64,000 nucleotides of DNA from Inia geoffrensis. Its lineage: Eukaryota > Chordata > Mammalia > Artiodactyla > Iniidae. The stretch covers positions 87,255,001-87,319,000 of the forward strand of contig CM070903.1 in assembly GCA_036417435.1 (NCBI GenBank), written 5' to 3'. The translations under genes were made by a program, and so were the position numbers. Positions within the stretch are counted from its first letter, which is position 1. The number at the start of each line of letters is the position of its first letter. This document shows positions 48,401 to 59,735 of the stretch, piece after piece. The notes under the pieces were generated by a model. The model did no database searches and was not told the DNA's origin. It saw nothing but the letters and a program-made list of their open reading frames with translations.

Positions 48401-51085
48401 TTTGATATGCTGTTACCTCCACATTAAAAGTTACTTAAAATACTTTTATGTATCCCTATTATAATTTTAACAGTGGTGACTGACCTGTCAACAGAAACCC
48501 ATACCATTTTGTGAAAGTTTTAGGCCCGTGGAAGGCTTAAGAGTGATGACAAACCCAAGAATCCTAGGCTTCCCAAGGCTTCAGGAAAAGACCATTTTTA
48601 CCCCCATGTAATCTCAGCTCTTAATTCATGATTTAGTTCAGATATCATACACGATTTCATATATGTATGCTGAAACAATATTTAAGCTGCACAAAACCTG
48701 TTGGGGGAGGCAGGGCTGGGGGGTTGGCAAGTTTTCCCATAGCAACATTCCATGTTAACTAGTAGCCAAAAAAGATGCACCCCTCTCAAACTAAGTTTGG
48801 AAGGCTACCTCTATCGAGAATAGTTACCTTTGGGGAGTGGACTTTTCAGTTCTGAATCTGAGCATGTGCTATTAAAAAAAAAAAAGATAAAAGGCCTATC
48901 ATGATTCTGCAGTATATATTTCTAAAGGACATTGGGATTAGTCATTTGTAAATAATGAAATCTTAATACTTATTTCCTAGAATCTGGTTATTAGTTCTAA
49001 AAAAACTCCCTGGGCTAAACCCACTTAAGATGATTTTGTGTTTCTTCCGTTCCCATTGAAACAGTCTTTACAGGAGGATTTTAGTGAATATTCTACCTGG
49101 AAGAAAATGAAAAATCATATTTTCTTTATACCATATTTACTGATTTGGCGATTAATGAAAATTCTTCTCATACCTTATAGTTAATTTGTAACTCCACTAT
49201 TGGAGAGAAGAATAAAAAGGCCAACAATTTTACATGTTTCTGACTTTGGTGGATTAAAAAAGACATTTGTGGGTAATTTTATTAGGATATGAAATTACTT
49301 GTTATTATTTATTCAGTGTTCAAGGACTGCACTATTCACACTTCACCTTAAAATTTTCAGTTATCAGGGTTTTAGGAAAAAGCATGTAATACCATCACAT
49401 CTTTAACCTCAACAGTAATAAATTTCAGGGCTAGGGTTTTACATACACTGACCTGCCAAATATTTTTAACTATAACCTGAATTGTGCTTCAGCCATAAAT
49501 TAAAATCACTTAGCTTTTTTATGCACATAACAAATTAACAAATTATGCACATAAAAATACTTTTCAGATGCCAAGTGAAAGAGCTGTCTTTCTTCTTGCT
49601 CAGTAGTCTTTATATAATATTGCAGAGCAACTCCCATAAACCCACAATTACTTGATATCACCTTGCAACACACTTCGTTTAAGTTTGTATCTTCCTAAAA
49701 TTAAGACATCTGGCTAAAATATTTACAAAAAAATCCATTCATTAGTATAAGAACCTTTAAAATTATTTCCTTGAGAACCAAAAATCAAATTCGTGACATT
49801 CCTTATTTAAAAACTGCTCATTATACTTCTTTATAAAAATAACTTTAATAAAGAATCAAAGGCAAAAGTAAAATTCTGGATTTTACCACAATGCCTTCCA
49901 AAAGTTGCCTATGATTAGAATTTTGTTACAAAGACTTTCCTAATATCAAATCTCTGATCAATTCCCTAAACCATTCTATTCTAACACCCTAAATTTTTTT
50001 AAGTACTAAGATTTCAGAGGATTCATTACAAAATGATAAACTGACCAGCTAATATTTTACTACTACTTATGAGCAAGTATAAATGCATCTTAAAAAGCAA
50101 TCAGAATACTACTCTAGGCCTTTAAGTAGGTCCAACTACTTTTCAACAGTTGGTATAAAAAGTAGAAAGTTAAAAATCAGCAAATGGAAGATCAAAGTTT
50201 ATTTACTACCTGCATACAAAAACATATTGCACATCAAACAACCAAAATCAAAAAAAAACAAAAAGGAAAAAGGGGAAAAAAAGAAAAAAGGGAGAAAAAC
50301 GAAAAGGAAAAGATACTCTACTGAAGACTAACATGTAGTTTATACAGAATAAACCTTCTGGAAATTGATCTTTTCAGTAGTTCAGGTTATGTCTGAATGG
50401 ACATGACTAATTCAGCTTAGTGTTTTAACTAAAGCTATGTTTGATTTTTTTAAATACTGTACACTTTAATAAATAAACCAAACAAAGCCTCAATGTAGAA
50501 CAGTCACTGCCAATATCACCCAGTGTCCCTGCAGATGAGAATTTAACAAATGTATTCCAGTGGCCTGCAGATTTTCCTCTACATACAGCATTTTAAAAAC
50601 ACATTAAAACAGACCAGTTTCCAGACTAAACTAATGAAGAAATTACAATTCAGTGCAAAATATCTTAGACTGCATTTCACTCTAGTTTTCCTCAGGTGAA
50701 GAAGTGGTTGCATATTATTAAAAATGTAACAAAAGCAGCTAATGCTTTCATAAAGAATATTCCCTTAGGGATCCCACCCCCCACCCACCTCCCCCCATCT
50801 CTGCCATATTTTGAAAACAAAATAACATTTCCTATAGCCAGCAACTTTTTTTAATGTTACATATACTATTCTCAAGGCACATCTGATGATATATTTTATA
50901 ACACAGTAGGTGTCAAAGTATGTTTAACATATGATTTCTTCAGGATCCCTCCCCTTTCTGAATTCCAAATGGAGGAACTGAAAGTGCGATGTAAAGACTG
51001 GCGATCCATATTCTATCTTTGGCAAGCTTGTACAAGCACTATTGTAAAATGTAATGTAAAAGAACTGTAAACTAGGAACTTCTTC
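45445..51085. other. Repeat-poor block within the probable FXR1 3'UTR
   Basis: No SINE, L1, LTR or DNA transposon recognised over 5.6 kb; AT-rich with T-rich runs on the - strand. Confidence 0.6.
50249..50312. repeat. A/G-rich tract in the probable FXR1 3'UTR
   Basis: Runs of A broken by G and rare C; the transcript strand reads as a pyrimidine tract about 0.8 kb after the FXR1 stop. Confidence 0.85.
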
Positions 51086-51088
51086 AGT

Positions 51089-51259
51089 TTATGAAACACC
51101 ATTCAGGACTGCTGCTTCTTGAGTATTTTCTTCTTTTAAGGTATTAATCTTTTCTTCTCCTGGAGTACGCTGTAGCTTAGAAATTTCATCGCCAGAAGCA
51201 CTAGTTGGGCCATTTATTGCCTTTTCTGAAGAACCATGCTCTTCAATCACATCTTTTGC
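51089..51259 (-). CDS. FXR1: FXR1 exon 17, terminal coding part
   Basis: The acceptor 'ctttggcag' at 51268-51260 precedes A-K-D-V-I-E-E-H-G. The long frame runs 56 residues to TAA at 51091-51089. The alternative frame (exon 16 skipped) stops after five residues (GKRCD) at the start of this exon. Confidence 0.95.
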   Translation of the reverse strand, partial: AKDVIEEHGSSEKAINGPTSASGDEISKLQRTPGEEKINTLKEENTQEAAVLNGVS

Positions 51260-54226
51260 CTGCCAAAGGGAGACAACTTTTTCAACTTCTTTATAAATGA
51301 AATCTATAGCTGAGGAGGACAATAGCTACATAAACATTAATTAGCTAATAAATAATTTTAGTTTTCACATACCACAATGGATCAAAGAATTAAAACATTC
51401 TCAAAATTCAAAACAAATACCAATGTACTCCACCTCTCTGGGCTTTTCAACTTTTTATCTCTATTATCTAGCGGTGCATAAACCACAGGAAGAATCTGTA
51501 CCTGTTTACTGAAAACTTGCACCTAATTTCATTTTAACCACTGGAAAGCTCACCATATAAAAGATATAAACATTAATACCCAAAGTAACGCAAATAACCA
51601 CCTACTTACTCACCTCTTTTTTGGAACTCACATTTACATGTCAAATCCCTTAAAATATTTAAAAGAATTGAAACTTAAAGGTCTTTATCCACCACTGAGA
51701 AGAGGTATATTTAGCCTATTGCTCCCCAAATTAAGGCAACAGTCTCTATGCCCAGTATCTTTGGGCAGACTGAATTTTACGAATGCTATTTAGAGTTCTA
51801 AATGAAAAGTATTTCAGGCTCAAGCATGCATATCTTCAGTTACCTGGGGCCAAAAACAAAATCAAGAGTAGTTTTTAACTAAAATATTACTGGTCTAATT
51901 GGAGAAACAAGTGATCATACAAGTAAGTTAAGAAGTGAAAATAAAACTAAACCATACCAAAAACAAAAACACCAAAACCTACAGGTTAAATTCTCCTTAC
52001 CATTTCTTTCTTGTTTTTAGCCAAAGTTTCCCTTGGGAGGTTTCTTTGTCTGCTCTGAGACTCAGCTCTAGAAATATAATCTGCAACTGTGACTGTTGAA
52101 GATGAGAAAAAAATTACAGGTGTTGAAAAAGTACTTCTAAAGTTTATTTATGGATAAAGAGTAATTTTACTTTTAAAATAAATTAATGGTGGGTTACCCA
52201 ATTTCAAAATTTTCTTAAGCTGGGTACCACCTCCAACCAAAAACTAACCCTGAAAAATGTGCCTGTGGTTTAGTGCTGACTACAGAAGATTTCAAGCTGG
52301 AGAGGCGAGGAAGCCTAGATTAAAGTCCTCTTCAACAAGAGTCCAGCCATTTGCTTCTGGTTAGTCTACAGTTGTGGGGTAAGTCTGACACAGAAATCCA
52401 CAACCAAGAATAGAGAATGCAGCATTGTAAGCCCAGTGTTTGCACTTATCAGTGGGGGGAAAAATGGGGCAAACTAGGTCAAATCATGGTGTAGCATGCT
52501 TCAATTTGAAATTTTCATCAAAGATGTAAAAGATTTACTCAGAAATTAGTTGTTCTGGTTTTTTTTAACATTTTCTTTAAAAGCACAGTAAGATATCCAA
52601 GTGTATTTTATGGTTCCTTTTTCACATTTCACACTAGAAACCATTCTGAGTAATCTAAAAAAACTGCAAGCAAACTAAAGATGACAGAACACCAACCTAA
52701 AAATGTGGCCATTGATCATGGTGGGAAAAGGTCCACCATTAATTCAGTAACCACTCCCTTTCCCCATCTTGCCAATCTTTCAAGGGACTGACTGAAAAGG
52801 TGTTTGGTGTTTGCAATGGCAGTAGGGATACAGGGAAAAGACTAATGCAAAGGTGAAAAGACTAACCCACACTAACGATCCTACTGCCAACCCAACTGCA
52901 ACAAACTACCTCTGGTCTGCTAGTACACTGGACTGGCCTCACTTTATACTGCACAACTTTCTCTTCAAGGACCTACAACTTAGAATTCACTGATTTGAAG
53001 AAATATCAAAATAATCACCCTCTTCCTTTCAAAGTATTTACTTTCCCTCAGAAGCTGTTGAAGAAAAATCCCTGATTATGTGGAATACGGTGTACTTTAA
53101 ATTATGGGAGCAGGTAAATTACAAAAGAATTAAAACTCGGGTAAATTTAAAGTCACTATGTACGGGAAAAACTAGTCCATCAGGTTCAAATTATATGAAA
53201 ATAAATCATTCTAATATAATAAAAAGCTGGATTGTATTTACAATTCATTTTTCTTAATCATGAATTAACATACTAACACCTTTCTTTATAAGATCCAAGA
53301 ACTTTCTAGAACTATTAAAATGAATCTTTTTAAATCTCAAGGAAACAATTTAATTCAGAACTAATACACATCTTTAGAAACACCGCTAAATAAAGATGTT
53401 TCATGTCTAAAACTGTCTCTTTTCCTCCAAATTATAAGAAACTCAATGTACTCATTTTGGAGCTTTATAAATGGTCATTTAAATTCACTGTAAATGAATT
53501 TATAAATACATTTAATAATAGTTTCCAAAATTGGGGAGAGGGATACTATCAAATCCACTTCATCATTATATCTACATACACAGAAGCAAAAGCATTCTAG
53601 TTTGGAGAGCACCTTAATGAATTCATTCTGTTTCCATGGTTGAGCCCTCAGTGACACCTGGAAGAATTCCGCTACCTGGAAACCCTGATGCATAGACACA
53701 CATACTGCTAAATTTGAACACGTGACAATTCTTAGAACTCTTCATCCACTATGTACAGAGAATAGTATACTTTGATACAGTTTATCAATTAATTAATAGG
53801 CACTTAGCTGGAAAGGTAAAAATTTATCAGTGCCCCTCCCCTACCAAAGGGAGGTAAAACTAAAAATAACCTCAGTTAATTCAAAGAAAAACCTGTTTAT
53901 AGCCAGTCTTTATAATACAAGCCACTTAAAAGTTCAAAACAGATTAATAAGTATTTACAGTATCTAGAAAAAAATTGAGGCAATTTGTGCATCATAATTT
54001 GGACTCTAGAATTTAAGGGCTCTAAAGTTAATCCACTGGACACCAGTATACTGTCATTCTTTTCTTAGTAAAGAATACTCACTGCTTAATTTATACTAAG
54101 GGCAACAAGAAATTCTGAGCAAATATTTGTTTATTTCAGAGAATGCTGACATTAACTTTGGATAGAAGCTGCCTTCGTAGAACTCCTTCCAGGAACAAAG
54201 GAGAAAATGATGTGCTTTTTCCACCT

Positions 54227-54290
<64 letters not shown>

Positions 54291-57200
54291 GGTTTGGGGG
54301 GTAGGGGACACGCTGAGAAAGGCAATGAGTTCTAAAGAGGAAATTAGTACTTCCAAAGAACAGAGTAAAATAGGAATAAATGCAGTAAAGAACACAAATC
54401 ATTGCTTAATTATTTAAAACTCTAAATTACTCAAGTTTCAATTAATACCATGCAGAAATCTCTTCCTCTTCTTTATCAAAGGTTTTTACGTTATTCCCTT
54501 TATGTCCTTTGACTTAATAATGAACCACCATCCACCTAGTCAATAAATTATGTTGTAATTTATTCTATCTCAAGCCCAACATACTAATAGCTTAAATTCC
54601 TTTATTTGTAAAGTATAGCAAAAAGTGTATGCACTGCTATGCCAGCTTCAAAAAACAAAATAAATACAATCTCTTCATCTAAAAGATATTTCTAACACTA
54701 AAGAGAGAGAAAAGAAGAGAAAACAATAACATTTCCTGGAACCTATTCTGACAATATTTAATTCCTTTTAAATTTACAACTATCTTTAAAACATCAACCT
54801 TTTTTTTCCCAAGAATGGAAACTAATACCCTTAACCAGTTTTCTCAAATGTCTCTACAACCACTAAACTTAAAATTCTAAATAAAGATACTGGAATTTAC
54901 ATTCTTTATTTGGGGAAAACACAAGAATTTGCTTTGGAAAGAATGCAAAATTGATTAGTTTAAAAGGGGTTTATTTCTGGTGCACACAGTTTCTTCATTG
55001 TAAATATACATGTGATTCTCCATACAAAGGAAATGGAATTATGTTCAAGATAGTATAGACACAGCAAACAAGTTTCTTTGAAGTCACTAAAAATTATATC
55101 TACTTAAATTAACATTCTAAAACTAAGTAAGTACTATTAATTTGAATAGTTAGTAGGTGTAAGGGAAAAGGCATCACACTACAATAAACAAAAACATAAC
55201 ATGCATTCCTCTTACTAGGAAAAAGACACTTTGAAGTATTTTTTTCATTTATACTTTTTTTTTTTGAACTGTGGGTATGAGAAACCCCACAAAAATGAGG
55301 TGCTGAACCCAGATATAGCAAGCAGGCACCATGCAAAAGCTGCCCAGTTTTGCCAATCAACCTCAATCACAATCTACAACATAGTTCCTGGGATGGCAGG
55401 CCCCAACTCAAGAATGCAGAATCTGCCAAGTGGACAAAATAATGGTCTTCTCAACAGTATTTCCATGTAAAAAAATTGAGACACAACATTAGTTCAATTA
55501 GACGGGTTTACTACACATTTACGGTGTGAAGGAAGAATGCATTTTCTTAAGAGTAGTAGTCGTATTAGTTGAGTAAACAATTTATGCAATGCACATCTTG
55601 AATGTATATGCACAGGTGTACATGTAAGTATAATATATTTAGAAAGCAGACACATGACATTTTTTTTTCATGCTTGTAACCTGGTGTTGGCAACAGGTCC
55701 ACGCAAGTTACCTGGCTGTCTATCTTCTGCCTGACCCCTGAAACGACGCCTGCGGCTACGATTGCGTCGCTGGGGTTTTTTTTCACTATCATCTGTAATT
55801 GCAAAGTTCACCATGAACTATTCTGACAAAAACAAAGCAAAAAACAAAGCAAAAAAATAAAAAAACAAAAAACTTCTTTCCTTCAAAGATTTAAAGAAGG
55901 GGGAAGAACCTTTCAATTAAACAGGAAAGATAAAACAATACACATTACTCACAGGAAAAATACTTTTGTAGTTTAAGACATTCCAACTACATTAAATATG
56001 GAATTATCATCCAGAAATTAAGAGGGTTTTAACTCTTGATTAAACAAACTCTAAGACTTAATTATCATCATTCAGGAATAAAGTTTTCCTTTTTTTTACC
56101 AAAGTTAATGACATTTTAGCCCTCTGGAAATCAATGCCTACTCAGTATACACACCTTCATTAGTGTCATTTATAATAACATTTAAAGAGGCAAACTGAAA
56201 GCCCAATTTTGGTTTAGAACAGTAAGAGTATTAAGTGCCTTGCAGTTTGAATATCTGTATTGTTTTAATGGCATCAAAGGGCACTTTAATAAACCTTCCC
56301 AGTTTCAAATTATTTGTCTATACAAATCTGAGAACTAGACATTCAAGACAGACACAAAGCCATCTACCTCGTCTGAAGTAAACACTAGGAAAAATTCAAT
56401 TTGTGAATTGCATATGTCTGGGATTTTTTTTAAAAAAAAGCTTCATACATTAACAATATTATACAATAATATATATCTTTTCCCTAAGTGCTTACATACC
56501 TAGCCCATTTTCATTAACTGAAGCTGTATCAGACTCAGTCATCCCATCCATCAGAACAGCATCTTCATCAGTCCTTCGTCTACGAGACCGCCTACGACGG
56601 TTAGTACTGTGATGAGATTCGCTGGCATCAGTGTCTGCAGTCTGATCTGATTCTGTATTATCAAGTAAGCTGTATGGATTGCTGTCTGGATCTTTGAGCA
56701 CTATATGCATGTCAGAGGCAAGAAATATTGGTTTAAGAGAGCTGCAGTTATTAGGAATACTCTGACCTATATTGAACTATATCAATTAATGATAAGAAAC
56801 TTCAATTTTCCCCAGGTAAAAATATACCCTGTCTTCAGATAAAATGTTTTCTGTATCACTATTTTACCTGAAAAACAACAAATATAAAAACCTTTAAATG
56901 GCAATGAAAAATTAAAACAGAAGATGGGCAGACAACTTGGCTTTCTACCATTTCCCTTTGACTTGTTTTGAAAACGTATTAGGAACTAGTATATTATTAC
57001 ATGCTACTTTTTACATTCACATTCCTAGCTAATCCTGCCCAGAGGCTAGAGAAATAAAAATGAAAATATTCAGCTAAAATGAATCAATTCCACGAAACAG
57101 CTTTTTGTCTCCATAACTGAGTTCAATGTGGTTGCTGCTTCTTTGTGCCAATGTTAATGAACTATTTCCAAATAATACTCAACACCCGCACTCCATGACA

Positions 57201-58303
57201 TAATAGAAATCTCTTACTATGAACTGAAGCAAGCAAAACAAGTCTACACAAAAAAGCATACTAAAAAATTTGAAATTCTAACTGGTTATAGGAAAATGTG
57301 GAAATGAATGCTGAGTAGTACTCCCATCTCCAGAAAGAAAGAGTGAAGGTGGAGTAAGGTGGGGTGAGGGTGGGAAAGGAAAGGTTTTAAGATATAATTT
57401 ATAAGAAAAAATAAAATACCCATCTTACCTATGTGCATTTATTGCTTCCACCAATCAAATTATAGAAGAAATTCACCTAATCACGATTTTTCCTTTCTAA
57501 GTTTCCTTTGGTAACAGCTAGCAAGCTAGCATCTTTGCAAAAGACACTAAGTTTATCCATTAATCATAAACACTAGGTAAAGTACATTTACTTTGTAATT
57601 CAGCATACTATAATTTTATAAACCTTGGTAATAGTGAACAATATACTAAAATATAAAAAACAATTTCCCTGGAAGTCTGTGAACTGAACTTAGGACTTGA
57701 AGAATATCACTAGAACTAGAGAGTACTTTAAAGTCCTGTAAAAAGTGTGATTTGATCCAGCCTTTTTTAAAAATTTATTGAGTGGTTTTATTAAAAGTTG
57801 CCATACAATAATATGCTATGGATCTAGTCCATGGATCCCTGACAATTCTCAATTCTCCCCCCAGCCCATTATACTAAGCAAGAACATTCTGAATATTCTA
57901 GCTAAACTTTCACTGAGAAACACTCTATAGTGCTTTTTCCTTATGTTGCTATGTGTATGTGTGTGTATATATATATTCTACTATTTTCCTCAGACAGTTA
58001 AAAACTTCCAAAAATGAGTGGCCCTGGTAAATGAATTAACGTATATGAAATTATACTGTTTACCAAGAAAGGATTCTGACATAGTATATAAAAGACTACC
58101 AGAACTGATGGAAGATTTGCCACCACGTGGTCCACCACGACCTCGACCCCCTGAAACACTTCTGCCTCTTCCTCCTGGGCGTCTCCTGCTGTCACGCTGA
58201 TGCCGGCTCTCTCGGTCATCTTCTCCCGCCAATGACCAATCACTTAGCTCGTCTTTACGTTCAGATTCAGTTTCAGATGGGTTAGACAGCTCAGAGTTTG
58301 TAC
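51089..58303 (-). CDS. FXR1: FXR1, C-terminal part: last five coding exons
   Basis: Reading leftward on the - strand, the exons are 58303-58100, 56700-56500, 55792-55712 (81 nt), 52092-52001 (92 nt) and 51259-51089 (stop TAA at 51091-51089). All are flanked by GT-AG and join in frame. They encode an RGG box, two arginine-rich clusters and the acidic/serine-rich C-terminus ending [11 protein letters not shown]1 is the autosomal FMR1 paralogue, an RNA-binding protein of polysomes and stress granules, needed in muscle and heart. Its Tudor/Agenet and KH domains lie in upstream exons beyond position 64000. Numbering the exons 13-17 follows the human literature, in which the 81-nt exon 15 and 92-nt exon 16 are alternative; both lengths match exactly. 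From memory, human differs at two places in the last exon (HGPSEK for HGSSEK, GDD for GDE). Confidence 0.97.
52001..52092 (-). CDS. FXR1: FXR1 exon 16, 92-nt alternative exon
   Basis: 92 nt encoding [20 protein letters not shown] and [11 protein letters not shown] good polypyrimidine tract precedes 'ttcaacag', and the donor is ATG|GTAAGG. Because 92 is not a multiple of 3, skipping shifts the last exon: reading exon 14 or 15 directly into exon 17 gives G-K-R-C-D then stop, the short C-terminus known for FXR1. Confidence 0.95.
54231..54289. repeat. (TG)29 microsatellite in the FXR1 intron between exons 15 and 16
   Basis: 59 nt of uninterrupted TG on +, so CA repeats in the FXR1 pre-mRNA. Confidence 0.98.
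55712..55792 (-). CDS. FXR1: FXR1 exon 15, 81-nt muscle-type alternative exon
   Basis: Exactly 81 nt, so inclusion keeps frame and adds 27 residues: [20 protein letters not shown] and A-E-D-R-Q-P. In mammals this exon is included in striated-muscle isoforms and changes nucleolar/condensate behaviour. The acceptor 'ttgcaattacag' has a poor, purine-broken polypyrimidine tract; the donor is CAG|GTAACT. The reading frame is open, so the muscle isoform is available here. Confidence 0.95.
56500..56700 (-). CDS. FXR1: FXR1 exon 14
   Basis: This 201-nt exon encodes [18 protein letters not shown], then an arginine cluster ([10 protein letters not shown]) and an acidic tail ending N-E-N-G-L. The acceptor is 'gcatatag' and the donor GTATGT. 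Phase 1 at both ends, so it can join exon 15, 16 or 17. Confidence 0.95.
58100..58303 (-). CDS. FXR1: FXR1 exon 13 (RGG box)
   Basis: This 204-nt exon begins [14 protein letters not shown] after the acceptor 'tttcccaag'. It contains an acidic stretch, then the RGG/RG-rich RNA-binding segment ([19 protein letters not shown]) and ends K-S-S-I-S-S. The donor is GTAGTC, with no G at +5, and so is weak. Phase 1 at both ends. Confidence 0.95.
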
Positions 58304-58682
58304 CTTGGGAAAGAAGAAAACATAAGCCAACTATATTTCTATTACAGAAAAAAGTGAAATTTTTCAACATTATTTCCTGCTAATCATTGTTTAAATAACC
58401 CTACTGACTGGCTGCTCCAAAAAAAGAGAAATAAAAATGTTAATGAATTTGAAATTTATTAACTAAGAAATAATTGAATGCTAATATTGTATACTAGTAA
58501 TAAAGTATTTACCTAGTCAGATAGGTTAAAAATTGAACTGTTTGGATGCGCAGAAACATAGCCAATAGAATTTTTCAGAGAACATACAAAACATTACACA
58601 TATACAATATGAAAATGCACTTAATATAGGGAAATATTTTTTAAATTTTGCCCATTTTTAGGTTTTTAACAAACTGTTAGTA

Positions 58683-58803
58683 TTGGGTTGGCCAAACAGT
58701 TCATTTGGTTTTAAGTAAAAATAGAAGACACATTTTTCATTTTCACCAAGAATTTTATTGCACAATGTATTCACTAACCAAACGAACTGTATGGCCAACC
58801 CAA
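58683..58803. mobile_element. Mariner-derived MITE (121 bp) in an FXR1 intron
   Basis: Both ends carry the same TTGGGTTGGCCAA-type inverted repeat as the mariner at 33.6 kb. TA flanks lie at 58681-58682 and 58804-58805. The left 75 bp match the left end of the full element almost base for base; the transposase gene is deleted. Confidence 0.93.
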
Positions 58804-59421
58804 TATAATAAGAAATAACCACTATCCAATATTTAAAAGCAAATTTAATCATATTTAGAAGAATGAGTACTTTATCTACATACTGTATTCTACCATTATT
58901 TCACTGATTCTAGGCGGCACCTTTTTCTCACATTTAACATCTCTGAAATAAGAACATTTCTTATAATTGATGGTCTCATGAACTGGGAGTGTATTTTTAG
59001 TAGCTCTACATAAAATTATGTTTTTCGCACAATAATGTCTTAAGTTTGAAGAATGCAGCGTTTGAAATCACTGAATAAATTTTAGGTTACTCTAAGAAAA
59101 GACCGCTTCAACCTGACAATCAATGGAGTTGAAGCCATTATCAAACAAAAATTCAGCATGACTTTAAAAGTTTACGGACTTTTTCTAACATCCCAATGGC
59201 CAAATTCAATAGTGACCTTTTAAAAATGTAAACACTGCAAAGATTCTACGAAAGCCTACATCATTATTATTATAACACAATTAATGTGTCAGATTTATAT
59301 GACCCAATCACTATCATACTCATTCCCACTTCTATTCTTTATTAGTTCTGGGATGGCATTTTTTCATCCTTTCCTCTTAGCATAGAGGTATCCTATGCTT
59401 TTCAAAAGTTCATTTTACACC

Positions 59422-59735
59422 TTTTTTTTTTTTTCCTGGCTGCACCGGGTCTTTGTTGCTGTGCGCGGGCTTTCTCTGGTTGCAGCGAGCGGGGGCTACT
59501 TTTCATTGCAGTGCGTGGACTTCTCATTACAGTGGCTTCTCCTGTTGTGGAGCACGGGCTCTAGGCACGCGGGCTTCAGCAGCTGTGGCACATGAGCTCT
59601 AGAGTGCAGGCTCAGTAGTTATGGTGCACAGGCTTCTTTGCTCCACGGCATGTGTGATGTCTCCGGACCAGGGCTCAAACCCATGTCCCCTGCATTGGCA
59701 GGCAGATTCTTAACCACTGCGCCACCAGGGAAGCC
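59422..59735 (-). mobile_element. CHR-1-type SINE in an FXR1 intron
   Basis: T tract, then the extended inverted body. Exact duplication 'cattttacacc' at 59411-59421 and 59736-59746. On the FXR1 transcript it is in sense. Confidence 0.94.

Larger units (their letters stand above)
43250..51088 (-). other. FXR1: Probable long FXR1 3'UTR
   Basis: This 7.8-kb stretch after the FXR1 stop has no coding exon and no CHR SINE. It is AT-rich, with many T-rich tracts on the transcript strand, and carries only old insertions (a Tigger-like element at 43843-44374 and MIR fragments at 44.86-45.42 kb). Candidate AATAAA signals on the - strand include 50203-50198 (about 0.9 kb after the stop) and 43279-43274 (just before the DNAJC19 3' end). 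From memory, human FXR1 has an extended 3'UTR approaching DNAJC19. The full extent here is inferred. Confidence 0.55.

Noticed and set aside
54231..54289. Repeat tracts as a CRISPR-like array
   Set aside because: A simple dinucleotide repeat without spacers in a vertebrate genome.
54136..54402. Open frames with poly-His/Thr or poly-Cys/Val
   Set aside because: They are translations of the (TG)n microsatellite in an FXR1 intron.
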